A stretch of DNA of 64,000 nucleotides, from positions 31,622-95,621 of the forward strand of contig NZ_JAJAWH010000018.1 in the NCBI RefSeq assembly GCF_020531965.1. The letters run 5' to 3'. How positions within the stretch are numbered: the first letter of the stretch is position 1; each line of letters starts with the position of its first letter. The notes beneath the pieces are model-generated. The model was given only the letters and a program-made list of their open reading frames with translations, was not told the DNA's origin and did no database searches. This document shows positions 52,237 to 61,194 of this stretch, one piece after another. Origin of the DNA: Pseudorhizobium xiangyangii (GTDB lineage Bacteria; Pseudomonadota; Alphaproteobacteria; Rhizobiales; Rhizobiaceae). A program made the translations under genes and the position numbers.

Positions 52237-53766
52237 TTGACAACATTTGCTGATCTTGGCCTGAGCCCGAAAGTCCTCTCTGCAGTCACCGACGCTGGTT
52301 ACACCACGCCGACACCGATTCAGTTGGGCGCTATTCCTCCAGCATTGCAGCGCCGCGACATCTGCGGCATCGCGCAGACGGGCACCGGCAAGACCGCATC
52401 CTTCGTGCTGCCGATGTTGACCCTTCTGGAGAAGGGCCGTGCGCGAGCGCGCATGCCGCGCACGCTGATCCTCGAACCGACGCGCGAACTAGCAGCGCAG
52501 GTTGCCGAGAACTTCGAAAAGTACGGCAAGAACCACAAGCTTAACATCGCGCTGCTTATCGGCGGCGTGTCCTTCGACGACCAGGAACGCAAGCTGGAAC
52601 GCGGCGCGGACGTGCTGATCTGCACGCCCGGCCGCCTGCTCGACCACTGTGAGCGCGGCAAGCTGCTGATGACTGGCGTCGAGATCTTGGTCATTGACGA
52701 AGCCGACCGCATGCTCGACATGGGCTTCATCCCGGATATCGAGCGGATCGCCAAGATGATCCCGTTCACCCGGCAGACCCTGTTTTTCTCGGCAACCATG
52801 CCTCCGGAAATCCAGAAGCTGGCCGACCGTTTCCTGCAGAATCCCGAGCGTATCGAGGTTGCAAAGCCTTCCTCCACCGCCAAGACCGTGGCGCAGCGCC
52901 TCGTCGCATCGCACAACAAGGATTACGAGAAGCGCGCTGTGCTGCGCGATCTCATCAAGTCTCAGGACGAGCTGAAGAACGCCATCATCTTCTGCAATCG
53001 CAAGAAGGATGTCGCCGATCTCTTCCGTTCGCTGGAGCGTCACGGCTTTTCGGTCGGCGCCCTGCATGGCGATATGGATCAGCGTTCGCGCACGACCATG
53101 CTGGCGGGATTCAAGGATAACCAGATCACGCTGCTCGTCGCGTCCGACGTCGCGGCTCGCGGTCTTGATATCCCGGACGTCAGCCATGTCTTCAATTTCG
53201 ACGTACCGATCCACGCCGAAGACTATGTGCATCGCATCGGCCGTACCGGCCGCGCGGGCCGCTCCGGCAAGGCGTTCACACTCGTGACACGCGCGGATAC
53301 TAAGTATCTCGACGCGATCGAAAAGCTCATCGGCGAAAAGATCGAATGGGCGAACGGCGATATTTCAGCCCTTCCTGCACCGATGGAAAGTCATGAAAGT
53401 GACCGCGGACGCAAGGGTCGTGGCAAGGACAAGGACAAGGACCGCAGTCGCGGCAAGCGGGCAGAACCCGTTTCCAGTCCCGAACCGGTCGTGGAAAATG
53501 AAGCAATCGAAGAGGTCGTTGTGGAAGTCAGGGCAGAACAGGTGAGACCGGAACGTAAGGCAGAGAGAGCACCGCATTCCAGCAATCGCGGTGATCGGTC
53601 GGGCGACCGTGGTGGCAACCGAGGCGGCCGCGCTCCTGCCAACGACGATCGTAGCGAACGGCGTGTCCGCCATCATCGCGATCATGACGATGGCCCGACA
53701 CCTGTTGGCTTCGGCGATGATATTCCCGCCTTCATGCTGATCGTCGCAAACGCGGGCAAGGCCTGA
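52237..53766 (+). CDS. DEAD-box ATP-dependent RNA helicase
   Basis: RNA helicase of 509 aa used in ribosome assembly and RNA turnover. The motifs are PTPIQ (Q motif), AQTGTGKT (46-53), PTREL, DEAD (154-157), SAT (185-187), and HRIGRTGRAGRSGKAF for motif VI. After about residue 385 the protein becomes a low-complexity tail rich in Arg, Gly, Asp and Lys (GRKGRGKDKDKDRSRGKR), which probably binds RNA. It looks like the RhlE group. The start is a TTG (MTTFADLGLS), chosen from conserved N termini; a GGAAAC lies 12 bases upstream. An in-frame start at 52132 is unlikely. Confidence 0.95.
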   Translation: MTTFADLGLSPKVLSAVTDAGYTTPTPIQLGAIPPALQRRDICGIAQTGTGKTASFVLPMLTLLEKGRARARMPRTLILEPTRELAAQVAENFEKYGKNHKLNIALLIGGVSFDDQERKLERGADVLICTPGRLLDHCERGKLLMTGVEILVIDEADRMLDMGFIPDIERIAKMIPFTRQTLFFSATMPPEIQKLADRFLQNPERIEVAKPSSTAKTVAQRLVASHNKDYEKRAVLRDLIKSQDELKNAIIFCNRKKDVADLFRSLERHGFSVGALHGDMDQRSRTTMLAGFKDNQITLLVASDVAARGLDIPDVSHVFNFDVPIHAEDYVHRIGRTGRAGRSGKAFTLVTRADTKYLDAIEKLIGEKIEWANGDISALPAPMESHESDRGRKGRGKDKDKDRSRGKRAEPVSSPEPVVENEAIEEVVVEVRAEQVRPERKAERAPHSSNRGDRSGDRGGNRGGRAPANDDRSERRVRHHRDHDDGPTPVGFGDDIPAFMLIVANAGKA

Positions 53767-53772
53767 CGTTTC

Positions 53773-54198
53773 GTGACTGTCGCAAAACCTGGAATCGATT
53801 TTCCCGGTGTCGGTGCGGGTCTCGTCATCCTGCGCGATGACGGCAAGGTACTGCTGTGCCGTCGACTGAAGGCGCCCGAAGCGGGATGCTGGAACATTGT
53901 CGGCGGCAAGGTGGATCCCATGGAGCCGGCTGCCGAGGCGGCCCGCCGCGAGGCCGAGGAAGAAACCGGCCTGCGGATTTCAGGCGCAATCGAACCGCTC
54001 TGCACCACAGAACAGATCATTCAGGCCGATGGCCAGCATTGGGTCTCGCTGATCTATCTGGCCACTGAGTTTTCCGGGGAACCGCAATTGACGGAACCGG
54101 ACAAGCTGTCGGAACTCGGTTGGTTCGACCCCGATAGCCCGCCTGCGCCGCTTTCGGAATTTGCCGCAACAGCGTTCGCGGCGCTCAAGGCCCGCTAA
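53773..54198 (+). CDS. Nudix hydrolase
   Basis: Pyrophosphohydrolase of 141 aa acting on a nucleoside diphosphate derivative; the substrate is not known. The Nudix box is complete at residues 45-67: Gly45, Glu51, Arg59-Glu60, Glu63-Glu64 and Gly66. The GVGAGLVILRDDGKVLLCRR opening and the KLSELGWFD segment resemble MutT-like and ADP-ribose-type members. The start is a GTG seven bases after the helicase stop, so the two genes are probably cotranscribed. Its last four bases overlap the converging TfoX-like gene. Confidence 0.9.
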   Translation: MTVAKPGIDFPGVGAGLVILRDDGKVLLCRRLKAPEAGCWNIVGGKVDPMEPAAEAARREAEEETGLRISGAIEPLCTTEQIIQADGQHWVSLIYLATEFSGEPQLTEPDKLSELGWFDPDSPPAPLSEFAATAFAALKAR

Positions 54199-54533
54199 GT
54201 CGAAAAATCCTGCTTCTTCGAACGCATGGCGGCCTCGTACGCAAGCCGCAGCCACTTCACCATGATATCGGGATCGTCGAGCGCTTCATCCGGCACCGTC
54301 CAGTAGGGCATGGCCACAGGCTTTCCCTTCTTTCCCTCATATGTCCATTGCCGCGACCCGGCCCCCTGAAATTCGGGCGCACTGACTGAGTCGGCTTTCA
54401 GCAGGATCTCCTCATCCGAGAATTCCAGCGCGATGATCAGGCCTCTATGGTAGATGCCCTTGCCGCCGAACATCCGGCGCACACTGACCGGGCCGAGCGG
54501 CTCGAATATTTCCTCGATCGCGGCCGTATCCAT
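54195..54533 (-). CDS. TfoX/Sxy N-terminal domain protein
   Basis: A 112-aa protein with only the TfoX N-terminal domain: FEPLGPVSVRRMFGGKGIYHRGLIIALEF, then KADSVSAPEF and MPYWTVPDEALDDPDIMVKWLRLAYEAA. Full Sxy proteins control competence in gammaproteobacteria, but these short alphaproteobacterial forms have no known role. The ATG at 54533 has AAGGG five bases upstream and starts two bases after the stop of the upstream gene; a GTG at 54539 overlaps that stop (GTGA) and is an alternative. It is the last gene of the Mo-enzyme maturation operon. Confidence 0.85.
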   Translation of the reverse strand: MDTAAIEEIFEPLGPVSVRRMFGGKGIYHRGLIIALEFSDEEILLKADSVSAPEFQGAGSRQWTYEGKKGKPVAMPYWTVPDEALDDPDIMVKWLRLAYEAAMRSKKQDFST

Positions 54534-54535
54534 CG

Positions 54536-56170
54536 TCACCCTTTCAGTACACCGCCGGCAGCGACCACCGCCTCCGGCGTATCGACATCCAGATGCGCCG
54601 CCAGCCCGATCTCCACTTCGAGGATCGGCAGCCCGCAGGTCTCCACGACAGCGCGCGCGCCAACATCTCCCTGCAATTTCCGGACAGCGTCGAAGGTCGA
54701 ATGCGGAAGAATGATCGGATTGCCCCGCTTGCCGTTATGCACCGCGCGCACGACCGCGCCCCCTCCCGCCCGCTGAAAGGCGTCGATCATTTCACCCACA
54801 TGCACCGCCGTCACCGCCGGCATGTCCGCCAGCATGACAAGAACGCCGCAGCAGCCACTCAAGGCCGGCAGCGATAGTCCCAGAACGAGCGAGCTCGCCA
54901 TGCCGGAGGGATAATCCGCATTGAATCTGGTGGAGAGGTCGAGCCCCGCGAGGGCAGCCTCGATCTCGTCGTGGCGATGTCCCGAGATGGCGACAATTGG
55001 CTCGATCTTCGCCGCAATCAATGTTTCGGCGCTTCGCCTCACCAGCGGCACGCCATCGAATGCTGCCAGCAGCTTGTGGGGGCCATCCTTTCCCATGCGG
55101 CTCGCCTCGCCAGCGGCCAGCAGGAGGGCTCCGACCGAGACCTTGTCACCCGGCCCTGTCGGGACTTCGCGCGGCCGTGGCCGGTCCGGGATCTCCTTCA
55201 ACAATCCTCCCACCCCCATGCCAGTCAGGTCGAATGCGGTGGGATGTTCACCAGCCAGAATACGATTGAGGACCCAGTCGAAGCCGTTCTCCCTTGGCGA
55301 CCGTGCACAGCCGGGTGCCCCCAGCACGGCCACCTCGCCGATGCTCCCTAGAACCAGAAGGTTTCCCGGATCCACCGGCATGCCGACGTGCTCGACGCTT
55401 CCACCAGCAGCACGGATCGCCGCCGGGATAACATCCTGCGAATCGGCGACGGCCGAGGCACCGAAAATGACGATCAGTTGTGGTCCATCATTTACATTGC
55501 CAAGCGCTTCAAGCAGCGCCTTCGCTAGTTCTTCCGTGTCGTGGCCGACGCGGACTTCGCGATTGAGAGCGCTGCCCGAGGGCACCAGTCTCTGCTCCAG
55601 CGATCTCGCCGTCCGGTCCATGACCGAGACTTTCAGGGTAGGCAGTTCGGTCGCGATCAGCGTGACGCGGTGCGGCAGATAGGGCTTCACGGTAAAAGCC
55701 CGGGCGTCACTCACCAGTGATATGGCGGCATCAACCTTCAGGCGGTCCACGGCCAATGGGATGATCTTCACCGTCGCCACCATATCCCCGTCCTTCACGG
55801 CGGCATGATCGGCAAGCGTTGCAAACGTGATGGCGGGATCAATCCGGTTCAACGCGTCGACAGTGGCTCGGTCGACCGTGAACACACCATTGGCCTCGGC
55901 ATAGATGTTTACCCGCCCGGTCGCGGCGTCGGACCGCCGCGTATTGCCGTCGCGAAAGGCCGAGGCGATTGCATCAGCAGCTTCGTCCTCAAGCATATCT
56001 CCCGGCTCCAGCCGGACCGCCGTCACTTCCGTGACCCCCTCGGCGGTCAAGGCGTCGATATCTTCTGCCGTAAGTATCCTGCCTTTGGGAAGTCTGCCGG
56101 ACGACAGACGCAGGCTGTGTACCAGCACGCATCCCCCAGCCTCTACCACTGCGAAAGTCCCGAAACGCAC
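54536..56170 (-). CDS. Molybdopterin-binding and MobA-like nucleotidyltransferase fusion protein
   Basis: A 544-aa two-part protein. The N-terminal part (1 to about 335) is a molybdopterin-binding, MoeA/MogA-like region with VFGASAVADSQDVIPAAI-type sequence near 236-252. The C-terminal part (about 345-544) is a MobA/MocA-like NTP transferase starting LLLAAGEASRMG (349-360) with the MLADMP acidic motif. MocA makes the cytosine dinucleotide form of the cofactor used by xanthine-oxidase family enzymes, so this protein probably prepares that cofactor. The second GTG (56170) has GGAGG at six bases and gives the conserved MRFG opening; a GTG at 56176 overlaps the upstream stop. Confidence 0.88.
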   Translation of the reverse strand: MRFGTFAVVEAGGCVLVHSLRLSSGRLPKGRILTAEDIDALTAEGVTEVTAVRLEPGDMLEDEAADAIASAFRDGNTRRSDAATGRVNIYAEANGVFTVDRATVDALNRIDPAITFATLADHAAVKDGDMVATVKIIPLAVDRLKVDAAISLVSDARAFTVKPYLPHRVTLIATELPTLKVSVMDRTARSLEQRLVPSGSALNREVRVGHDTEELAKALLEALGNVNDGPQLIVIFGASAVADSQDVIPAAIRAAGGSVEHVGMPVDPGNLLVLGSIGEVAVLGAPGCARSPRENGFDWVLNRILAGEHPTAFDLTGMGVGGLLKEIPDRPRPREVPTGPGDKVSVGALLLAAGEASRMGKDGPHKLLAAFDGVPLVRRSAETLIAAKIEPIVAISGHRHDEIEAALAGLDLSTRFNADYPSGMASSLVLGLSLPALSGCCGVLVMLADMPAVTAVHVGEMIDAFQRAGGGAVVRAVHNGKRGNPIILPHSTFDAVRKLQGDVGARAVVETCGLPILEVEIGLAAHLDVDTPEAVVAAGGVLKG

Positions 56171-56172
56171 AA

Positions 56173-56868
56173 TCACCCTCCGGTGACAATGTCGCGCCGG
56201 CGGAATGCCTGCACGATCTGAGCCAATGTCGCCACGGCAATTTCAGCCGGGCTTGCGGCGCCGATGTCGAGCCCTATGGGAGCCGCGATACGAGCGATCT
56301 CTCCGTCGCTCAGCCCCTGCTGTTTCAAGCGATCCATCCGTTTGGCGTGCGTCTTTCGGCTTCCGAGAGCCCCGACATAGAAGCAGCCACACCGCAGCGC
56401 CTCGCCGATTGCAAAATCGTCTATCTTCGGGTCGTGCGTCACGGCAGCCAGCGCCGTATAGGCATCCAGAGGCCGCTTCGACAACGCATCTTCCGGCCAG
56501 TCCGCAATGAGATCGACGCCGGAAAAACGCTCAGGCGTGGCAAAGGCGGTGCGCGGATCGATGATCGTCAGGTCGTAACCCGCCACCGGCGCAAGCCGCG
56601 CCAGTGCCTGGCTGATGTGAACCGCGCCTATGACCACGATGCGCGGCGGCGGCAGATGGACGTTGAGGAAGACCTCTCGGCCGGCAATATCGACCAGCGT
56701 CGCCTTGCCCGTCCTGAAGGACGCATGAACCGCCTCACCAAGCCCGCCTGCCACGGGTTCGCCTTCAAGGATCACCTGTTCACCCTGCCCGTCGACGTCG
56801 GTCACGAGGATGGCGGCCTTGCGGGCGTGACGAGCAAGGTTGAGCGCGTGCAGGGTTTCGATCCGCAT
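56173..56868 (-). CDS. XdhC/CoxI family protein, C-terminal (Rossmann) half
   Basis: A 231-aa protein with XdhC_C features: PRIVVIGAVHISQALARLAPVAGYDLTIIDPRTAFATPERF, then AAVTHDPKIDDFAI and FYVGALGSRKTHAKRMDRL. XdhC proteins bind the molybdenum cofactor, help sulfurate it and insert it into xanthine-dehydrogenase-type enzymes. Here the usual two halves are encoded by two genes. The ATG at 56868 overlaps the stop of the N-terminal-half gene by one base (TGATG). Confidence 0.9.
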   Translation of the reverse strand: MRIETLHALNLARHARKAAILVTDVDGQGEQVILEGEPVAGGLGEAVHASFRTGKATLVDIAGREVFLNVHLPPPRIVVIGAVHISQALARLAPVAGYDLTIIDPRTAFATPERFSGVDLIADWPEDALSKRPLDAYTALAAVTHDPKIDDFAIGEALRCGCFYVGALGSRKTHAKRMDRLKQQGLSDGEIARIAAPIGLDIGAASPAEIAVATLAQIVQAFRRRDIVTGG

Positions 56869-57194
56869 CAGCCGAGCCTTTCGACATAGACGCGGATGGT
56901 GCCGCCGCAGGAAAGACCGACGCGCCACGCGGTCTCGTCGGCGACGCCGAACTCCAGCATTTTAGGTTTGCCGTCGGCTATGACGTCCTGTGCCTCGCCG
57001 ATGACAGCTCCTTCCACGCAACCGCCGGAGACGGATCCTTCGAAATTGCCCTCCCCGTCAATCACGAGATGGCTTCCCGCCGGGCGCGGCGCCGAGCCCC
57101 AGGTCTGGATGACAGTGGCGATCGCGACCGTGCGGCCTGCGGCCTTCCAGTGCTCGGCGGTCATCAATGGATCCGCAAGTTCGGTCTCGCTCAT
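56868..57194 (-). CDS. XdhC/CoxI family protein, N-terminal half
   Basis: A 108-aa protein that is the XdhC_CoxI domain alone: VAIATVIQTWGSAPRPAGSHLVI, then GSVSGGCVEGAVI and LSCGGTIRVYVE. The two conserved cysteines in SGGCVE and LSCGG are those thought to bind cofactor or sulfur in this family. Its start overlaps the stop of the VWA gene (ATGA) and its stop overlaps the XdhC C-terminal gene, so the three are translationally coupled. Confidence 0.9.
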   Translation of the reverse strand: MSETELADPLMTAEHWKAAGRTVAIATVIQTWGSAPRPAGSHLVIDGEGNFEGSVSGGCVEGAVIGEAQDVIADGKPKMLEFGVADETAWRVGLSCGGTIRVYVERLG

Positions 57195-58441
57195 GCCGTA
57201 GCCCTCCCGGGAAGAAAGCGGCGGGGATCGCCTGATCTGGAGAGGCCGCCGCTCAATGCTTGCGCCAGATCGGAGACGGATTGCAGGTTGTGGATCGATC
57301 GCAGATCATCGACATGCGGCAGCATGGCCCTGACGCCCCGCGCCCGTGCCTCGAAGCCATCGAAGCGCAGCAACGGGTTGAGCCATATCAGGCGCCGACA
57401 GGACCGATGCAGGCGGTCGGTTTCCTTCTCCAGCTCTTCTATTCCTTCCCGCTCAAGGCCATCGGTGATGAGCAGAACGATGGCGCCCTGCCCCAGCACG
57501 CGGCGTGACCAGAGCCGGTTGAACTCCGCCAGCGTCGCGCCAATCCGGGTTCCTCCCGACCAGTCGGCGACCGCGTTCGAACAGGCCGCAAGTGCCTCGT
57601 CGGGATCTCGCCGGCGCATGTGACGCGTAACATTGGTCAGGCGCGTCCCGAAAAGGAAGGTCTGCACACGCGCACGCTTTTCGGTCAGCGCGTGCAGGAA
57701 ATGGAGGAAGACGCGGGTATATTGGCTCATCGACCCGGAGATGTCGGCAAGGACAACCAGCGGCGGCGGTGCCCTTTTGCGCTCCCTGAAACGCGGCAGG
57801 ATAAGGTCCCCACCGCTTCGCATCGCGTTGCGCATGGTGGCTCGGGCGTCGATGCGGGACGACGAGGTCGATCGGCGAAAGCGACGCGTCGGAAACGTAT
57901 CAAACGGCATTGCGAGCCGGGTCATTTCGCGCCGTGCCAAGGCCACCTCGGCCGCAGACATCTGCGCGAAATCCATGCGTTTCAGAACCTCACGCGCCGA
58001 GGTCGTCAGCCGTGCATCGACGTCCACCTCGGGCAAGTTTTTTCTTCCCGGCGCTTGGCCCCGGTCCGCCGACAAGGCATCCGCCACCCGGCTCTGGCCC
58101 GGCTTCGGTTTATCCCGCCCGCCTGCTGCCTTGGGCGACATCAGGGCGATCATCTTGCTGACCAGATCACGGCTTCGCCAGAACAGGTCGAAGGCTTCGT
58201 CGAAGACCGGCTGGTCCTCGTGTCGCTTGACGAAAACTGCGGAAAGCGCGGCGTGAAATTCCAGCCGTGAGCCGATGCCGATAGCATCGACGGCCACGAT
58301 CGCATCGGCGGAATCCCCGGGACCGGTCTTCAATCCGGCGCGGCGCAGCGCGCGCGAAAAATATACTATGTTTTCGGCCAGCCGGCCCTCGCCCCTGGTG
58401 GCTCGCCCTGTGCTTGTATCTTCCGTTTCCGTTACCTGCAT
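57191..58441 (-). CDS. VWA domain protein, CoxE-like
   Basis: Cytoplasmic 416-aa protein with a CoxE-type N-terminal part and a C-terminal von Willebrand A domain. The MIDAS metal site begins DISGSMS (233-239), with the threonine loop in WSGGTRIGATL and the aspartate in LLITDGLERE. In carboxydotrophs CoxD (AAA ATPase) and CoxE work as a chaperone pair that helps build the metal centre of CO dehydrogenase. It starts four bases after the AAA gene with no strong ribosome binding site, so coupling is likely. Confidence 0.92.
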   Translation of the reverse strand: MQVTETEDTSTGRATRGEGRLAENIVYFSRALRRAGLKTGPGDSADAIVAVDAIGIGSRLEFHAALSAVFVKRHEDQPVFDEAFDLFWRSRDLVSKMIALMSPKAAGGRDKPKPGQSRVADALSADRGQAPGRKNLPEVDVDARLTTSAREVLKRMDFAQMSAAEVALARREMTRLAMPFDTFPTRRFRRSTSSSRIDARATMRNAMRSGGDLILPRFRERKRAPPPLVVLADISGSMSQYTRVFLHFLHALTEKRARVQTFLFGTRLTNVTRHMRRRDPDEALAACSNAVADWSGGTRIGATLAEFNRLWSRRVLGQGAIVLLITDGLEREGIEELEKETDRLHRSCRRLIWLNPLLRFDGFEARARGVRAMLPHVDDLRSIHNLQSVSDLAQALSGGLSRSGDPRRFLPGRATA

Positions 58442-58445
58442 GGGT

Positions 58446-59375
58446 TCAACCTGTGGCCAACAGTTCAGCTTTCACGTCCGAAAGCAGTGTCTGCCCCTCG
58501 CTGCCCTGTATGCGGGCGATATCGTCCTGATACTTCAACAACGTTCCAAGTGTGTCGGCGATCGTCTCCGGATCGAGCGCCAGCTTGTCGAGTTCCGTGA
58601 GCGCCGTGGCCCAATCGATGGATTCGGCAATGCCCGGGTTCTTGAAGAGATCCAGCCTGCGCAACTTCTGCACGTAGGCCACCACCTGTTGCGAAAGGGC
58701 GTCAGCACAGTGAGGCACCTTTCGGCGGATGATCTCCAGCTCCTGCGCCGCGTCCGGGTAGTTCACCCAATGGTAGAGGCACCGTCGCTTCAACGCGTCG
58801 TGTATTTCACGGGTGCGGTTCGTGGTGATGATCACGATTGGCGGCTCGTGCGCCTTGATCGTTCCAAATTCGGGGATCGTCACCTGAAAATCGGACAGCA
58901 CTTCCAGGAGAAACGCCTCGAATGCCTCATCCGTGCGGTCGAGTTCGTCGATAAGGAACACAGGAGCTGCCGAACCCGGCTCTCCCAGTGCCTGCAGCAC
59001 CGGACGGCGGATCAGATGCCGCTCGGAGAAGATGTCGGCTTCCAGCCTCTCCCGGTCGCGAACACCAGCCGCTTCGGACAGACGGATATCCAGCATCTGC
59101 GCCGGGTAGTTCCATTCGTAAACCGCCGAGGCGACATCCAGGCCTTCGTAGCACTGCAGCCGGATCAGGCGACGATCGAGCGCCTTGGCGAGCGTCTTGG
59201 CGATCTCCGTCTTGCCGACACCAGCCTCACCTTCGAGGAAGAGCGGTCGCTTCATCCGCAGCGCGAGGAATATCACCGTCGCCAGCTGGCGACCGGCGAG
59301 ATAGTCCTGATCCTCCAGAAGCGTGATCGTCTCGTCTATTGAGGACGGGATGCGGGATGCTTTCGGTTCGGTCAT
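58446..59375 (-). CDS. MoxR-type AAA ATPase, CoxD-like
   Basis: AAA+ chaperone ATPase of 309 aa. Walker A is GEAGVGKT (49-56), Walker B VFLIDELDR (139-147), and sensor 1 falls in IVIITTNRTREI. The partner is the VWA protein encoded just downstream. It is the first gene of the operon; the ATG has GGAGGATCC upstream, one of the best sites in the window. The length and the YEWNYPAQMLDIR segment match the CoxD branch of the MoxR family. Confidence 0.93.
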   Translation of the reverse strand: MTEPKASRIPSSIDETITLLEDQDYLAGRQLATVIFLALRMKRPLFLEGEAGVGKTEIAKTLAKALDRRLIRLQCYEGLDVASAVYEWNYPAQMLDIRLSEAAGVRDRERLEADIFSERHLIRRPVLQALGEPGSAAPVFLIDELDRTDEAFEAFLLEVLSDFQVTIPEFGTIKAHEPPIVIITTNRTREIHDALKRRCLYHWVNYPDAAQELEIIRRKVPHCADALSQQVVAYVQKLRRLDLFKNPGIAESIDWATALTELDKLALDPETIADTLGTLLKYQDDIARIQGSEGQTLLSDVKAELLATG

Positions 59376-59396
59376 GGATCCTCCATGAAACGAAAT

Positions 59397-59924
59397 CTAG
59401 AGCGTGCGGAAGCCCCGGTCCAGATAGATCAGCGAGGAGCTCGACGAACCGAAATGCATTGCCACCACTTCGCCGAAAAGGACGAAATGGGTGGAGGCCT
59501 GCTTGACGTCGGTAAGGCGGCAATCGAAGGAGACCACGGCATCGGAAAGAACCGGCGCGCCGGTGACGAGCGTTTGCCATTCACCCGATGCAAAACGGTC
59601 TTCGGCAGCGACGGCAGACAAGCCGGCAAAACCGATCGCAAGGCTCTGATGATGGGCAGCAAGCGAATTCAATGCGAAAACGCCGCTCTTGAGAAAGATC
59701 TCGTTGTTGGCGTTGCTGCTGTTGAGGCAGACGAGCAGGCTGGGAGGGTTATCCGAGACCGAGCAAGCAGCGGTAACGGTGACGCCGCGCTTTACCCCTT
59801 CGTATTCCGTCGTCACCACCTGAACATGGCCCGCGTACCGAGCCATCCCGTTGCGATAGACCACAGGGTCAAGCTGCTGCTGCTCTGTCAAATGCTTCTC
59901 CGAGAGGATGCCGGTCGCTGCCAT
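59397..59924 (-). CDS. Flavin reductase family protein (FMN-binding split barrel)
   Basis: A 175-aa NAD(P)H:flavin reductase-type protein. The split-barrel pattern is FRNGMARYAGHVQVVTTEYEG-like near residue 25, then RGVTVTAACSVSDNPPSLLVCLN and FALNSLAAHHQSLAIGFAG, and ends FGEVVAMHFG and LIYLDRGFRTL. Such proteins supply reduced FMN to two-component monooxygenases such as RutA; no partner monooxygenase is nearby. It precedes the coxD-like gene by 21 bases on the same strand and could be first in that transcript. Confidence 0.88.
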   Translation of the reverse strand: MAATGILSEKHLTEQQQLDPVVYRNGMARYAGHVQVVTTEYEGVKRGVTVTAACSVSDNPPSLLVCLNSSNANNEIFLKSGVFALNSLAAHHQSLAIGFAGLSAVAAEDRFASGEWQTLVTGAPVLSDAVVSFDCRLTDVKQASTHFVLFGEVVAMHFGSSSSSLIYLDRGFRTL

Positions 59925-60064
59925 CGAGCCGGTTATGGAGACCCCGCCGCGTATTGTCTACGTCTTTCCGGCTTTCATGGATCGTACTGTCTATATCCGA
60001 TTCTCTTTGACGCTGGCGACCAGCCAGCTAAATGTGAGGCCGACAAACGGATAACGGGACAACG

Positions 60065-61138
60065 ATGCGCATCTGGCTGCTCGCAACCACGACCGCCCTG
60101 ACCACACTCTTCGCGACGGCAATGGCCACGGCGGCGACGATCGCGGTGGTCGCGCCCCAAACCGGACCCTATGCGCTGCTGGGCAAGCAGGTCTTTGACG
60201 GCGCGCGTGCGGCAGCAGAAGCCTCCGGACATTCGATCGTCGAACTCCCGGAAAGCTGCGAAGCGGGCGGCAACGCCAAGCTCGCAAAGCAGATGATCGA
60301 TGCCGAGGCCGTCGCGGCGGTCGGTTTCCTCTGCACCGAAACCCTGTCGGATATCCTGCCGGGCCTCGCAGCAGCGAATATTCCCGCCATCACCGTTGGC
60401 GTCCGCTCCAGGATACTGATGGAGGACGCGCTGCGCGAGGGCTGGCCGCTTTTCCGCCTGGCGCCCGCGGAGGGTGACGAAGCCCAGAAGATGGGCGAGG
60501 TCATCCTGGCGCGATGGCAAGCGGAGCCTATCGCCATCATCGATGACGGCACTATCTACGGCCGCGAGTTGGCAAGCTCCGTCAGGCAGATCATCGAGGC
60601 GGGTGGCATCTCGCCGGTCTTCGTCGACACCTATCGGCCGGGGCAGGAACAACAGGTAGCGCTTGTTCGCCGGTTGCAAAAGGCCGGAGCTACCCATGTG
60701 GTCGTCGGGGGGGACCGCAACGACGTGGCGATCGTTGCCCGCGATGCAGGAGAGGAGAACATTCCCCTCAACCTTCTCGCCGGTGACACCATGCGTGCCC
60801 CCGATCGTCCCGTGCCTCTGCGCCAGGGCGTCATGGCGGTCGCCCTGCCCGATTACGCGGCAATTGCACCGGCTGCCGACGCGACGGCCTTGCTGCGCAG
60901 TCGCAACATCGAGCCGGATGGCTATGTGCTGCCCTCCTACGCTGCCGTGCAGGTTGTCGGCCAGGCTGTCGAGCGGGCCGGAACAGAGGTATTGCCGGAT
61001 GCAATTCCCGGCACTCCCTTTCAGACGGTGCTTGGCCCCGTTGCGCTGACGGAACGGCACGAACTGTCGGACAGTCCACTGCGGCTGCAGGAATGGCGGG
61101 ATGGCCGCTTTGTTGTCGCCGATATCCCCACGGAATGA
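60065..61138 (+). CDS. ABC transporter substrate-binding protein, branched-chain amino acid type
   Basis: Periplasmic binding protein of 357 aa (Peripla_BP_6 fold). The signal peptide ends near residue 23 (AMATAATIAV). VAPQTGPYALLGKQVFDGARAAAE is the family opening; a GFLCTETLSDILPGLAAANIPAIT segment and FVDTYRPGQEQQVALVRRLQKAGATHVVVGG follow. No permease or ATPase gene is adjacent, so it is an orphan binding protein in this window; it may serve a LIV-type importer encoded elsewhere or act as a sensor. rpe follows 56 bases later. Confidence 0.87.
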   Translation: MRIWLLATTTALTTLFATAMATAATIAVVAPQTGPYALLGKQVFDGARAAAEASGHSIVELPESCEAGGNAKLAKQMIDAEAVAAVGFLCTETLSDILPGLAAANIPAITVGVRSRILMEDALREGWPLFRLAPAEGDEAQKMGEVILARWQAEPIAIIDDGTIYGRELASSVRQIIEAGGISPVFVDTYRPGQEQQVALVRRLQKAGATHVVVGGDRNDVAIVARDAGEENIPLNLLAGDTMRAPDRPVPLRQGVMAVALPDYAAIAPAADATALLRSRNIEPDGYVLPSYAAVQVVGQAVERAGTEVLPDAIPGTPFQTVLGPVALTERHELSDSPLRLQEWRDGRFVVADIPTE

Positions 61139-61194
61139 TTGTTCCTGCCGGGAAGCGGTGGTACAGCGGGCCCAAATAGACCGGAGACCCCATC

